Positions 12,573 to 23,939 of a DNA stretch of 64,000 nt are shown in pieces. The translations under genes were made by a program, and so were the position numbers. Origin of the DNA: Boletus sp. NGJ (lineage: Eukaryota; Basidiomycota; Agaricomycetes; Boletales; Boletaceae); the NCBI GenBank assembly GCA_019096195.1, contig JAGTXK010000050.1:372001-436000 (forward strand), given 5' to 3'. Under the pieces are notes generated by a model. It was not told where the DNA came from, did no database searches, and was given only the letters and a program-made list of their open reading frames with translations. How positions within the stretch are numbered: position 1 is the stretch's first letter; each line of letters starts with the position of its first letter.

Positions 12573-12770
12573 GTTATGAGCAGCAAAGAATGCGAGCGAG
12601 TTGGCTTCACCAACACGTGATGCCCCCGCGCGTGTTGAACAAGATCGGACGCGAAGATACGATTAGATCAGTGTACACGACTTACAACAAATATTATTGT
12701 AATATACCTCCGTCCGACAAGTAGAAAAAGAATGCGTGCATACGCACCACCATAGACACTAGGCCCAAAC

Positions 12771-15292
12771 TCAGTGACCTACCCCTGTCTTCCTCCGCCC
12801 CGCTTCCTCCAGCACGCTCTTTGGACCCCGCCTCGCCATCGCCCACACAAAGACGAGGACGATGATCACAAACTGCAACCACAACCAGATTTCCAGCACG
12901 AAAGCCACAATACCTCGCTGTCGCGGTGCAGGCGACGACGCCGTTGCCACCTCGCCCCTCGATCGCATCCCAACCGCCGAGCCCTCCGCAGAACGCCCCT
13001 TGTCATCTCGCGGATCCAAAGACAGGGCGATCTCGGCCTTACTCCGATTCACCGTGTCTACGATGGCCTCGAAAGCATTGGCGAGCCGTTCAGGGACAGG
13101 CGTCGATGGTCGACTCATGTCGAGGCTATTACGGTTATCGGCGGGAATGAGGGTCCCACCGAATCGCCCTTCCTTCCAGTGAGCAGCTCGCATCCGTATC
13201 GTCTGTGATTTTCGACGCTGCTTCTCAGCGGGCGAGGCTGACTGGAAATCTGACTCCCTCGGAATGCTACGATGCTGATCCCCGTGCCAAGATCCAGACT
13301 GAAGTGTGGTGCTTCTTCGAGAAAGCGACATGGCTGGCGTGAACACATCAGAAGAACGCTCTAGCGTGTGAATGGACACAGCGCTGGTGGCGCCTTCAGC
13401 ACCAGGAATGATTGACGTCAAGCTGGCAATGCTTGAGGTTCGGAAATGAAGATTGTCAGGGCTACCATCTTGTCCTATGTGACCATCCCAGTTGTCATCG
13501 AATGCAGCCCCGAGCTCACTGTCAAGCGTGGGATGGCGAAGGGCACCCTCAATGGGAGAGAATGCAGTCCCCCTCGAGGCTGGGGATGGGATCGGTGACG
13601 GGGAACGGGACGTGGTAGTTGATGTGTCACTAGGTTGAGGAACGAATGGCACTGGCGGTAAACCGGGAATTATCATATCGAGCACTGATGTCGCGGTTTC
13701 GGAGATAGGCGAACTTGGGGATACGACTTCCCCCCGAGGTGAATCAAAAAGACCGACAACCGAACGCCGCACCTTGGGGTGGGCGACGACAGGAGCATGA
13801 TCCGGAAGAACAGGATGTTTCAAACTGCTCCGCATACCTACATTAATACCGTCGTCAAAGTCGACGGAAACCTCGGTTGAAAGGGTACGACGCAAGCTAG
13901 CAAACCGAATAGTCTCGTTTGCTTCGTCATCTCCAGCGCCTGGACTCCCTTCGCTTTCCTCGGCGAGCCATTCGACGTCTTCCACGTCCCCTAGGCTTTC
14001 GTAAGCAAGACGGAGGCTTGTTGCATCTTTCTGTACTGCCTGCAACTGAGTAACCGTCCGTGTTTGTTGGTCAGTGATCTGAGTATTAGTCTCCTTAAGT
14101 TCTTGTATCTTGAGCAGGAGCTGTGACACGAGAGCGTACTCGTGAGTCAAAGTCACTGGTGATTGGATTGAGGGAGGGAATCGGAAATGGTGTGATAGGG
14201 AGGCGGATCGCGAGAGACCCGTTTGCAGGGTCACGCTTCTCGGTCGTTCATCAAGGGTATCTTTGTCGACGCCATGTGGTCGAGCGACAGCTTCTGAGAT
14301 ATGCCTACGCCTGGGTGGAAACCAGTTTTTGGAACCGTGCTGCACGGAGAGTGCACCACCTGGAGCGAAGTCCCGTATTTCAGTTTCCTGATCTCCATTG
14401 CCTGCCTTGCTTCGCAAAGCACGTAATCTCTCCACCCTCTCACGTCTCTTTCTTTCCGCCTCCTCGTCTCTCTGGGAAATGCTCTCGCTGACGACCCTGG
14501 CCTTCTTCTCCAGCTCGTCGCTTCTTGCACGTGTTTTGTCAAGTTCGTCTCGAAGTCCCTGAATTTCCTTCTCCAAATTCCGGAGTTTCCTGCGACCCGC
14601 TTGATCGGCTTGGTTAGACTCGGCTTCAAGCTTTTCGAGCTTAGCGAGAAGCTCGGCATTCTGATCGGACAAGAGAGCCAGGTCCGCAGGTGAGACGGAG
14701 ACCCGACGATAATGTGGACCAGGACGTGAGACATACACGCTGGCGTTCGAGGACGCACGCGAGTCGTCTGCACTATAATAGTGGGGCGACTGTGATAGCT
14801 GAGAGTCTGGTGACATAGGCGAGAGAGTCGAAGACCCCACTGGCGAAGACGACGCCGGGGAAGGCGGCAAGCGAGCCAACAATGCTTGGTGTCTACTTTT
14901 CAACTCCATATTGTTTTCGTACAGGCTCTTGCAGACCGCACTCGTCATGTTGAGCTCTGCGTATGCTGCAGGTTAGAGGGTTATTAGCAGCAGCGGCTGC
15001 GGGGGTACCCACCGTGTTCCCGATCTTTGATGATTTCGTCCGCCCTGTGGAGGAGATCGGAGAGTTCTTCTCTCGACCGTTCGTTCCATTGTTCTGGTTG
15101 TGTGGCAAAGGGGTAGTGGGCCCAGTCACCCCGCAGGGATTCGTCAGAGAGCTTTCCATGCTCACTCAGTGTAGGTGGGTCTTCGGGGAGTGGCGGACGG
15201 TATGGAGGTGGTGGGGATGATTTGACTTGGGAAGAGGCGTGCCGCGACCTGGCAGGAGGTCGTGGGCGAGGGGTGATTGAATCGGCCAGCAT
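12771..15292 (-). CDS. Coiled-coil, membrane-anchored protein, function unknown
   Basis: Exons 15292-15013 and 14965-12771 on the minus strand give 824 residues from the Met at 15292. The frame stays open upstream for about 17 more codons (IFLAIHTALLIW...), so the true start is probably in another 5' exon and the N-terminus may begin with a membrane helix. Seen: an N-terminal helix segment (ERSREELSDLLHRADEIIKD), the conserved-looking block NMTSAVCKSLYENN, a long heptad-rich coiled coil (about codons 185-270: LSDQNAELLAKLEKLEAES and following), Ser/Pro-rich linkers, and one strongly hydrophobic helix just before the end (about VAFVLEIWLWLQFVIIVLVF), leaving a short basic tail. This is a tail-anchor arrangement. 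I cannot assign a function. Confidence 0.78.
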
Positions 15293-15599
15293 CCAAATGA
15301 GTAAAGCAGTGTGTATGGCAAGGAAGATCCTCGTAATTAGCAATTAAGCACGCAATGCGACGACGTGGCAGAAAGGAAGAAAGTGAACGGCAACACGTTG
15401 AAGGAGAAGATGGGAGAGCTGAATGCGCATCAGACTGAAACGAAACAGCCGCTGCCAGTCACGGTAGAGCGAGGTGCAGCAAAACAAGTCTGGTCTGCCC
15501 CGCCAAGAGCAGCCGCTTCAATTGCAAAGTTTCATGTGGTTTCAGCCTGCTTTCCATAAACATATCACCATCATCTTTCGTGCCCGTCCCGCCTTGCAA
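15293..15599. other. Intergenic 0.3 kb between coiled-coil gene and tRNA
   Basis: Probably holds the missing 5' exon and promoter of the coiled-coil gene (minus strand). I could not place that exon with a consistent splice phase. Confidence 0.5.
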
Positions 15600-15671
15600 G
15601 GCCGCCTGGCGAAATGGCATCGCGTCTGACTACGAATCAGGAGATTGCAGGTTCGATCCCTGCGGTGGTCA
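15600..15671 (+). tRNA. tRNA-Arg (anticodon ACG)
   Basis: A full cloverleaf can be drawn: acceptor ggccgcc pairs with ggtggtc (two G-U pairs), a D arm gcg/cgc, anticodon stem tctga/tcagg-type (tctga with tcagg, loop ctacgaa giving ACG), T arm gcagg-ttcgatc-cctgc, and discriminator a. No intron. The acceptor ends at 15670 and CCA is not encoded. The usual internal promoter elements are present (A box in the D arm, B box in the T arm). The D stem is only three base pairs. Confidence 0.93.
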
Positions 15672-15677
15672 TGTCTA

Positions 15678-15687
15678 TTTTTTTTTT
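15678..15687 (+). terminator. RNA polymerase III terminator
   Basis: A run of ten T residues beginning seven bases after the tRNA 3' end, as expected for Pol III termination. Confidence 0.85.
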
Positions 15688-16039
15688 CAAAACTTTGGGT
15701 TCTACGCCCGTGGGCCTGTATTTTTTTCTGTCAAAGTACTAGTAATTTAATTGTATGCTGACCAAATTACTGCGAGCTCGTCGTTGGCAACCACACTTTT
15801 ACAAGGGCTGCACGAAAGTGGTAAACTTTCTCGCAGGCCGGTCAACCTGCGTACTTATGGGTTTCCTTTCGAGGGTATGATGGCTGCATGTGGGTTGGTG
15901 ACTTTGTCTTAAGTGGCTAAGGGCCATCATTGGCCCATCAATCGCCAGGGTGGTGCCGTATGCACGAACCAGCAAGTGGGAATCAGTGGGATATATTCTT
16001 AAGGGGACATCCTCTCGTAGGTTTCGTACGTCAAGCTCC
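15688..16039. other. Upstream region of the pheromone receptor
   Basis: About 350 bases between the tRNA terminator and the receptor start codon. A minus-strand open frame (15799-16059) overlaps the receptor start but has no family features. No pheromone precursor seen here. Confidence 0.5.
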
Positions 16040-17696
16040 ATGTCAGGGTTCCCCCCCAACTCACTCTTTTCCGCGTTGGCTTTTATAGGTTTCCTCCTAG
16101 CAGGTCTTCCACTTCCCTGGCATATCCAGTGTAAGTCGTTCCCATCAAGGTTAGATCCTAATCATTCGTTGATTCAATTTGATGCAGCATGGAATACGGG
16201 GACTTGTATGTACATGCTTTGGACCAGCCTTGGATGCCTTATCTTCTTCGTCAACTCCGTCGTCTGGAACGACAATGTAATAAACTGGGCACCCGTGTGG
16301 TGCGACATAAGTAAGACCACCTGCTTTCCCTCGCGACGATTCTGACACGCTGTTGTTTAGGCAGTCGCTATATCATCGGAGCTAGCGTTGGAATTCCTGC
16401 ATCATCGCTCTGCATCATCCGTCGTCTTTATTATATGACAAAATTGCAGACGATCTCCGTCGGGAAGGCAGAGGTGAATCTATTATCTTAAGATGTGCAA
16501 TGAATGTTGCCTGACCCTCCGTGTAGAGGAGACGTGAAATCGCGGTTGATGTATCAATCGGAATCGTGTTTCCATGCGTTGTAATCGCATTGGGTGAGCA
16601 GGTCAACTGGTGTCATAGCAAGTCAGTCTCATTTAACCAACAGAATACATCGTGCAACCCCATCGCTTCGTTATCTATGAACAAATTGGATGCTACCCCT
16701 TCACCGCCAATATCCTTGCTACGTACTTCTTGGTCTTGATGTGGCCCCTCGTTATCGGTCTGATCAGCATCATCTATGCAGGTTAGTAATCGCGAGTCTT
16801 TGTCTGATTTTCGTGAATCTGATAAGTATAATCTACCAGCCCTCACCTTTCGCAGAGCTTTTCTACAGAAGGAGCAGTTGAAAAAAATGCATCACGCAGG
16901 CTTTTCCATCAGTGCTGGACGATATTACCGCCTCATGGCGCTGTGTAGCATGGAAATCATCTTCACTGTTCCAATGAACCTCTACCTCATCATTGTGAAT
17001 GCGATTGTTAGTCACCCCGGTCCATACGTATCGTGGGCCTGGATGCACGCAGACATCTCTCAAATTTACCAATACCCAATCGTCATCTGGCAAAGTGTAC
17101 CTGAATTGGCACTTCCACTGGAAATATCAAGATGGTTGCTCATTCTTTGTGCATTCGTTATTTTTGCGTTCTTTGGTTGGGCTCAGGAGGCCAGAAGTTT
17201 TTACTGCCAGGCGTTTTGGTCTGTCAATCGTCGTCTAGGACGGTATTCGAAGCCTTCCAGTCCATCGCTGCCCACGTGAGTTCGTTGGCGATCAGGAATC
17301 CAATCACTGACACGGAACTATTATCCTTGTTCTAGCACATTCACATTTTCGAAGCGGTTCACATATGCGGGCAAACCGTCATTCCCTGTTCATGATGCAG
17401 ATCAACAAATGAGATCGAAGTACCTTTCCATGCCCGTTCAAGCACGGGTCAGACATCACTCATTTCGAAGTTCACTCTCGTTGGAGGCACCGTCATGCTC
17501 GGAATCCCTCTCGTCCAACTCTCGGCTTGGTGTGGACAAAGGATCGACTGAAAACCCACCAAAGCTCCCTTCTCTTAGTGGCCTTGAACGTCACACACGT
17601 ATCTCTTGGACGAGTATGCCTGCCGTACCAGAACCTGCACTCGCAACGGATCGGCGCTCATGGACTTTGACCCAGGACGTCGGTCAACTAGTTTGA
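16040..17696 (+). CDS. STE3: STE3-type pheromone receptor (GPCR)
   Basis: Seven-helix receptor for farnesylated peptide pheromones at the plasma membrane. Exons 16040-16130, 16188-16310, 16361-16473, 16527-16593, 16644-16781, 16840-17275 and 17336-17696 give 442 residues with every phase consistent. Family blocks seen: SALAFIGFLLAGLPLPWH (helix 1), WNTGTCMYMLWTSLGCL (helix 2), INWAPVWCDISSRYIIG (helix 3), SLCIIRRLYYMTK, EYIVQPHRFVIYEQIGCYPF and LMWPLVIGLISIIYA (helix 5). The last exon encodes a long Ser/Thr-rich cytoplasmic tail. Whether it belongs to a mating-type (B) locus or is one of the receptor-like paralogues common in Agaricomycetes cannot be decided without a confirmed pheromone gene; a candidate CaaX-ending frame lies just downstream. 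Confidence 0.95.
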
Positions 17697-18099
17697 CTTT
17701 CTGTCTCGCCAACCAGCTTTCCCACTCTTCGCCTCAACTTCGTCTTCCGCACCAGTTGTCCTCAGCTATTCCATTGCTTTCGCTCATTCATGTCCTCCGT
17801 GTAGCGCTATTGCATTATCTGACCTTTGCTTTCTTTCGTGCGCGTCAATACTGTATCTCCCTCATGTCCATCCAGAACTGTATCATAACCTGACGGGCCT
17901 CAGCCAATAGAGATCCAAATCTGCCTATATGTACTATGTATGCTCTGCGGCATTAGGGATGCATGCATATTCTCACGAAGAAGAACGAGGCAGCAAGCGC
18001 TCCGGTCAATTATCTTCCACCGTATCACGGTACGTGGGACCTGGTGACGTGGAGGATAGATGCACGTTGCCCAAGGAGGATGAATCGCGATGCGCAGCC
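17697..18099. other. Spacer after receptor, with a CaaX-ending frame
   Basis: Holds the receptor 3' region and the promoter of the AlkB-like gene. One plus-strand frame (17606-17893) ends in Cys-Ile-Ile-Thr-stop, a possible farnesylation box; see findings. Also contains an in-frame upstream Met (17929) for the next gene. Confidence 0.4.
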
Positions 18100-18915
18100 A
18101 TGTCCTTTCGTACTTCAAGTTCCAGCAAGTCTCTCGCCTCGGATTCGGACTCGGACAGCGTGGACTCACTCTTTGATGCACCCTGCACTACGTTGATGCC
18201 CGTGGCAAAGCGGCGTGTCCCGCCTATTCCCGGACTGTTCCTCCCACCCGTCCTCGTCCCCCCGGAGCAGGCGACACAGATCACACAGGAATGCATGCGT
18301 CTGTATTTCGACGGCAAGGATGTCAATCAAATCATGCTCTTTGGACGTACCATGACAATCACTGACGGAGAAGAAGAAGACATCGATGCGAGGATGGGAA
18401 AAGGTCTACCATCGATCTTGGTCCAGCTGCTCCATCGATTATCTGCATTGCTGCAGCCGTGGATTCCGAGCGATCTTCACGATCGTCTCTTTCCGCCAAA
18501 GGGGGCGCCACCTCGTGCACGTCAGGCAATTCTGAATCTCTATCGTCCAGGCGAAGGCATTGCATCGCACGTGGACTTGCTGAACAGATTCGATGACGGA
18601 ATCATTGGAGTTACCCTGTGTGGAAGTTGTGTCATGTCCTTTGAAGAAGTGGAGCATGTCCGGGATTGTGAGAAAGGAAGAGGGGAGGGGGACGAAAAGA
18701 AGTGGGATTTATACCTGCCGGAGAGGAGTGTATTGGTGATGTCGAAAGACGCACGATACGATTGGAAACATGGGATACAGGGGAGGACACACGACCTCGT
18801 TGAAAACGAGGACGAAAACGAAAGACCCTGTCTGATCAAAAGGAGCATTAGATTAAGTATCACCTTTCGATGGTTACTCCCCGGCGCAGACATCGTTGGT
18901 GGGCCAGAGGCATGA
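18100..18915 (+). CDS. AlkB-like 2-oxoglutarate/Fe(II) dioxygenase
   Basis: Single-exon gene, 271 residues from the Met at 18100. An in-frame Met at 17929 would add 57 residues without obvious domain content. AlkB-fold signature seen: NLYRPGEGIASHVD (first metal His and Asp), then SVLVMSKDARYDWKHGI with the distal His, and RSIRLSITFRW giving the 2-oxoglutarate-binding Arg. The order N-x-Y...H-x-D...H...R-x-x-x-x-x-R is as in the family. Family members demethylate alkylated DNA/RNA bases or modify tRNA/protein; the substrate is not readable. It resembles the ALKBH8/ALKBH6-like group more than the DNA-repair ALKBH2 group, a weak inference. Confidence 0.87.
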   Translation: MSFRTSSSSKSLASDSDSDSVDSLFDAPCTTLMPVAKRRVPPIPGLFLPPVLVPPEQATQITQECMRLYFDGKDVNQIMLFGRTMTITDGEEEDIDARMGKGLPSILVQLLHRLSALLQPWIPSDLHDRLFPPKGAPPRARQAILNLYRPGEGIASHVDLLNRFDDGIIGVTLCGSCVMSFEEVEHVRDCEKGRGEGDEKKWDLYLPERSVLVMSKDARYDWKHGIQGRTHDLVENEDENERPCLIKRSIRLSITFRWLLPGADIVGGPEA

Positions 18916-19106
18916 GTCCTAGATTCATCAGTGCGGTTCTCAGGGAAGACACAGGTGTCAGTGTGCGGCTCAAATAGAGAGGGGTTGCAGGGAAGCAATG
19001 ATGATTAATTATGTCCAACACGTACAGCATCCTACATTCCCGGGTTGCGTCTATGATCCTATGCCAATGTGGTTCATATAGTACAAGCGAGCACCGTGCC
19101 ACCTGC

Positions 19107-19554
19107 TTACAATCCGCCTCGCAGGGCGAGAACGAGGTGGAGAACTGATCCAGCTGTAATACCGAACTCATTGGCAGTCTTCTCATCAGGCCTAGACGTA
19201 CGTCAAGAAAGAGACAATGTTAGATTTAGAACGAGCCTCACATTTGTCTCCCACCAAAGATCAACCTTTGTTGTTGTGGTGGCACACCTGACTGTTCTTC
19301 AACCTTCTCCTTGATCCGACTTATCTGCAGAGCATAGGAAGTCAAAAGATGTCTAACCAGAACCTATCTTGTGACTCGCCTTGTCCTCCGGATCGATGTC
19401 TAGTTCAATCTGGACGCCATTTCATGAAATGGGTTACAATAGAGTTAGCACAGTGCTTACCTCCTTTCCAGTCAGCGTCTTGAACAGTAAAGAATCAGCA
19501 TCGTGATGAAAATCGACCCATTGAGAGTAGGTGCACCTTAACTTTGATCAACAT
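19107..19554 (-). CDS. NEDD8: NEDD8/Rub1 ubiquitin-like modifier
   Basis: Small ubiquitin-like protein that is conjugated to cullins. It is split into five short exons: 19554-19537, 19478-19461, 19409-19380, 19324-19242 and 19191-19107, total 77 residues. Exons 1 and 2 are 18 nt each and exon 3 is 30 nt. Reading: [22 protein letters not shown], then [55 protein letters not shown]. The C-terminal GG is followed by one Leu that must be removed before use, as for NEDD8 precursors. The Ala72 that separates NEDD8 from ubiquitin (Arg72) is present in LALRGG. Intron 3 uses a GC donor (GCGAGT). Confidence 0.93.
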
Positions 19555-19867
19555 CTTTCAAGTGAGGGAACGCGTAGCGTTCGGAGGTTTTTGACATTAG
19601 GGTTGCTGACTAATTCCAATGTCACGGATTGCACAGGGGCTAAAGATCACGTGCCCAGTTAGCCAATCTACTCAGTTTGGCCCGGGGCACCGCGTTTCAG
19701 CGCGTCCCAGACTCGCTGGTGCCACCCGGACGGTAGTGACATATCCAACCACACTCCCCGCGAGTCACGTCCTCTCGACATTTCCAGACAATCGCGCGTT
19801 TCGTAGGGAAAGTATATCATAGGCTGGGTATACCAACCTCACTTACGGTCCTCGCATCGCTATTGAA
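19555..19867. other. Divergent promoter region NEDD8 / MFS-A
   Basis: About 310 bases. The last part, near 19812-19867, resembles the upstream regions of MFS-B, MFS-D and the broken copy MFS-C (shared strings such as agtatatcataggctg and gggtatacca), so promoter sequence was copied with the transporter genes. Confidence 0.6.
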
Positions 19868-22142
19868 ATGGACTCGCAGAGGGTTGGGCAGGGTAGTTAT
19901 GCTCAGCTCGAAAGTAACGAGGCTATCGTTTCTCGGTTTGCGCAGCAAGACAAAGTCCCATGGTACAGCAAACCCAACCTTCGCCTCTTATATCTCTTGA
20001 TGTGTCCGACCTGTCTCGGAGTGGAGATGACCAGTGGGTAAGTGTTTCCATATGTATGTTTAGTGGTAAATTGCTGACGCGGGGAAAGTTTTGACGCGTC
20101 CATGGTTAATGGCCTGCAAGCTGTGCCCTCATGGATCGAGTGTAAGGTGGTCAATTAGTTGAGGTCAGAATGGATTGACTCGGACGATAGATTACAATCA
20201 TCCCCATTCCGCTTCATTGGGTCTCCTGGCTGCCATGTATTCTCTGGGTTGTGTTGCTGCCGTTCCGTTTGTCCCCTTCGTTGTTGATAAGATTGGAAGG
20301 CGATACCCGATATTGCTTGGAGGCGTAGTCTCGATAACTGGGGGCATTCTTCAAGGATCTGCGCTGAACTGTAAGTAATTGATATGTTTTGAAACTCTAG
20401 TACGCTTCTCATCTTGAACTCAATAGTTGCCATGTTCATCATTGCTCGTTTTATCCTCGGATTCGCCAATGTCTTCTGTATTGTAGCTGCGTCTTCTTTG
20501 ATTGGAGGTACGACAAAGTGATTTTCACTTGCTTACTAGCAACTAAACAATATGAAGAACTCTCGCATCCGAAGGAGCGAGCGGTTATGGGTTGCCTTTT
20601 CAATACTTCTTGGGACCTCGGTAAGTTCAAACTGTGATCGTCTACGAGGGAGTTGGTCTGAGCTGATCCCACATAGGTGCTGTGTTTGCTGCTGGGGTGA
20701 CCCTCCAGACGTTTGCCATGCCCAACAATTGGGGATGGAGAATCCCATCACTCCTCCAAGCACTGCCTAGTGTACTTCAAGTTTGCTTCATTTGGTTCCT
20801 CCCAGAGTCGCCTCGCTGGCTCATATCAAAAGGAAGAGGGAATGAAGCATATGCCATCCTTGTGAAATACCATGCGGAGGGAGATTCAAACTCGGAGTTT
20901 GTCAAGGCGGAGTATACTCAGATCAAGGAGACACTCGAAGCAGAACTGAAGATCGCTCAGATCAGCCGGAAGGAGGTATTTTCTACACCAGGAATGCGAA
21001 AACGGGTCATCGTTGCGTCGTTCCTCGGTCTGTTCACCCAGTGGAGTGGAGTTGGATTAATTTCGTAAGCCTTTGAAATTAATTTGCGTCTATTGGACTG
21101 TCTGAAGCCTTATCGTGCTGGCAGACACTACCTTGCCCTTATCTTAGATAACATTGGAATTCACGACAACCGGACGAAGAACATCATTAATTTTTCCAAA
21201 TATTCTTGGAGCCTCGTTAACGGGACGGTGTCTGCGTTGATAGCGTCTCGATACCCTCGCCGTACGATATATCTAGTGAGTAATGTGATTGTGCGCTACT
21301 TCTGCTGTCGTTCTTCTAAGCTTTCCATAGGCATGTACTATCTCTATTTTCGTTGTATTCACCGCTTGGACCACAGCTAGTGCAGAGCATTCGCTCACGC
21401 ACAGCGAAGTCTCTGCTCAAGCAGTGCTTGTGTGAGTATTCAGGGTCACTGAAAACACTGTGCTTTACATTCTGACCACACATTCGACAGTCTCATCTTC
21501 TTGTTTAGCCCAGCTTACAACCTGGGGTTCACCGTCTTGACTTACAGTAAGTATCACACTATCCGCGTCGTCTTTAGCTACTCTTGGTGACATAATTGGA
21601 CTCGGATTTAAACAGCATACTTGGTCGAGCTCTTTCCGTTCCATGTCCGAGCCAGGGGTATCACAATTTTCCAGTGGTGGAGCCGCGGCGCAGCATTCTT
21701 CAATCAATTCGTGAATCCCATTGGCATCGATTCCGCAGGTACGTCCATATACTCAGTTCATCCGAAATATGGCACGAACGAAGCTGATGGTACGAAAGGC
21801 TGGAAATGGTACATCATGTGAGCTGCTCTTCGGTGACGCAAATGGACAGGTGCTGAACGATGTCAGCTACTGTGTGTGGAATGCCTTCCAGGTCGTGTTC
21901 GTCTACCTCATGTTTCCCGAAACATCGGGACGCACGCTCGAGGAGCTGACATTCTGTAAGTGTACTAATGCTCTCGGAGAGGCATACTCAGTCTTCTCCT
22001 GGTTACCCCAACAGTGTACGAGGGTGATCAGGAGGAATTCACGCATAATGGGACCGAAATTTTGCGTGAACACGGGGAAACTGAGACGTATGGCACCATG
22101 GAGGATAATCCTAGAAAAGCTGTCCGTGTCGAGCAGGGATGA
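19868..22142 (+). CDS. MFS sugar transporter, copy A (lactose-permease/hexose-transporter-like)
   Basis: Major-facilitator sugar:proton symporter of the plasma membrane. Thirteen exons: 19868-20037, 20089-20141, 20191-20370, 20427-20507, 20558-20620, 20677-21064, 21125-21275, 21331-21431, 21491-21546, 21616-21738, 21799-21817, 21867-21955 and 22015-22142, total 533 residues, all phases consistent. Family motifs seen: VDKIGRRYP (loop 2-3), FLPESPRWL (after helix 6), LVELFPFHVRARG (helix 10-11 region) and PETSGRTLEEL at the C-terminus. Helix 7 in these copies lacks the QQxxGxN signature of hexose transporters, so the substrate is uncertain. Exon 11 is only 19 nt. Copy A has an N-terminal insertion (about 12 residues) that copies B and D lack. 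Confidence 0.92.
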
Positions 22143-23939
22143 CATTGCGGTTTGTCTGTCGGTCCTGTATATCAATGTGATAGTGAATGCAAGAGAAGTG
22201 GGAAACGAGATTCTCAGAATTCATCTCGCGTAAAAGATAGGATAATGATCATCGTCCTCGACAACACAATCCCAGATTTCGATGTCGCCTGTTCCCTGTC
22301 GGCGTGAACTGCCAAGATACTAACCGGATCACCACCTTGTGCGCTCATATCATGTCCTATGGAACTAAGCACCTCGGGTACGCTTCGCATGCAGTGTTGA
22401 TCCCAAGCAACGTAACGCTAAGACCAAGTGCACTGACTGAACGAAAGAGGGTGGGGCGCAGGGGATGCGGACCACGCGGCTTTCTGAGGTAGTTGGAAGC
22501 CTTCAAGGATGATGCACGCGTTGTCTCTGCACCTAAGGGACACCGAATTCGCCATGATGGATGACAGCATCTCTGCGTGACCAGAACACCGTCGAGAAAG
22601 ACAAATTCTTCTGAGTGGTCGCAAGAGCATGTGAATAGAACGCGAAATCAAGTATAGTGACGCCAATTACTATCCATTGCGAGAAGGTACCTTCGTATCG
22701 AATTCCATTCCCGTGGATTGCAGCATGAGAGATGCATCCCTCGATCTCTCCTTCGAATCATTAGGATCGTCAACCTATTTTCTCGGCAAGATACCGACGA
22801 ACGATATATGGGAGCTCTTCAGTCGCGATGCTGGTCGACTTTCAAGGAAAAATGAAAGGCGTAGCGCAGAAGTGGAGTCACTGGATTGTGCGGGTAGGAT
22901 GCGGTATGTACAATGGCAATCGTGAACGTTGAAGAAAAGCCCGACAGTCGAGGGATACACGCCCATTCGCCGAGTGGGTTCACGCAACACTCGTTGAATA
23001 GCCTCATGTTCGCGAGCATGGGATCGACGTTCAATGGACCACCCTGACTGGCCCTCGAAACTTCAAACGAACACGTTCACGAGTCAACTCGTTTCCACGC
23101 GCGAGTAGAGTTTCTCGAGTGCAGGCGCGAGCGTGAATGGCGGCGTCTCGATCGAGACTACTTGGAACGTTGCTGGAGACACGATTGGAATCGTCTCCGA
23201 GCGATAGTGCGTTTGCTTCTCCGGAGAAGCCATAGGAGGCTGAGGACGAGGACAAGTCTTGCCTTGGTGCCGCACACGCAACTTCGGATGTTCGGGGACA
23301 GGTTTACAGACTTATGCGTAACCCAACTATACGAGTGTGCATAATCCTTGAAAACTTCCCACTACCTCCTGGGAGACACTTCCCAGCGTGCTATCTTTTG
23401 CTGAACCAGTGCATGTGGTCCGCGCACCACACCGCGTGAGATGAGCACTACGTGGTAGGCGCACTTGCAGTTGTTTGTATAGGACATGATGCCCTACGTT
23501 CACGGTGGTGATCCGGTGGGTGTTTTGGCAGTTGACGCCCTAAAGCAGCACCAAGTATCAAACAGGCAACGTAGAATCGGGGATTGTATTTCTGAGGACG
23601 ACCGTCATGACCTATCTTTTGCGCGAGTGCCGAGATGAACACTGAGAATCGTGTGGGTATATTCTACCCCACCACATCCCGCGGTGATGGTGCAATGCGA
23701 TGAATGAGGAAGAGAGGGCGGGGAGGCTTTCAACAGAGCATACCAGTGGTTCGTTTGGAGGGTGCAGTCGGCCTTACCAGACGGATATCATCAAGTTCGC
23801 CCGACAAAGAGTCCATGCGGTACTTATTTCGGCGAGTAGAACCTGTGCGTCGTTGTCCTTTAAATATGGACGTCGCTCGCTCGCACAACATTCAGCGTTT
23901 TCCCAAGCCACCACGTCGAATCAACTTCAGCCAGTCCGG
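22143..23939. other. 1.8-kb region between MFS-A and TPR-CHAT 1
   Basis: No intact gene. The part from about 22930 onwards matches the reverse complement of the region upstream of TPR-CHAT 2 (about 62.0-63.1 kb), including a decayed open frame listed separately and the string shared by 23560-23640 and 62270-62350 (fungal sequence around aggtcatgacggtcgtcctc). Another stretch, about 22305-22490, weakly resembles 62395-62540. Confidence 0.6.
22950..23330 (+). pseudogene. Decayed open frame upstream of TPR-CHAT 1
   Basis: A frame here reads HSPSGFTQHSLNSLMFASMG and soon stops; the right duplication arm has HSPSGSAQHSSNSPMFASMG in the equivalent place on the minus strand. The following stretch (VNGGVSIETT and on) also matches the right arm but lacks about 54 bases present there and then frameshifts. 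The family is unknown. It may be the remnant of a third gene of the duplicated block. Confidence 0.35.

Noticed and set aside
22143-23939. Transposable element as cause of the duplication
   Set aside because: No transposase or reverse-transcriptase frame, terminal inverted repeat or long terminal repeat was seen at the arm ends by eye.
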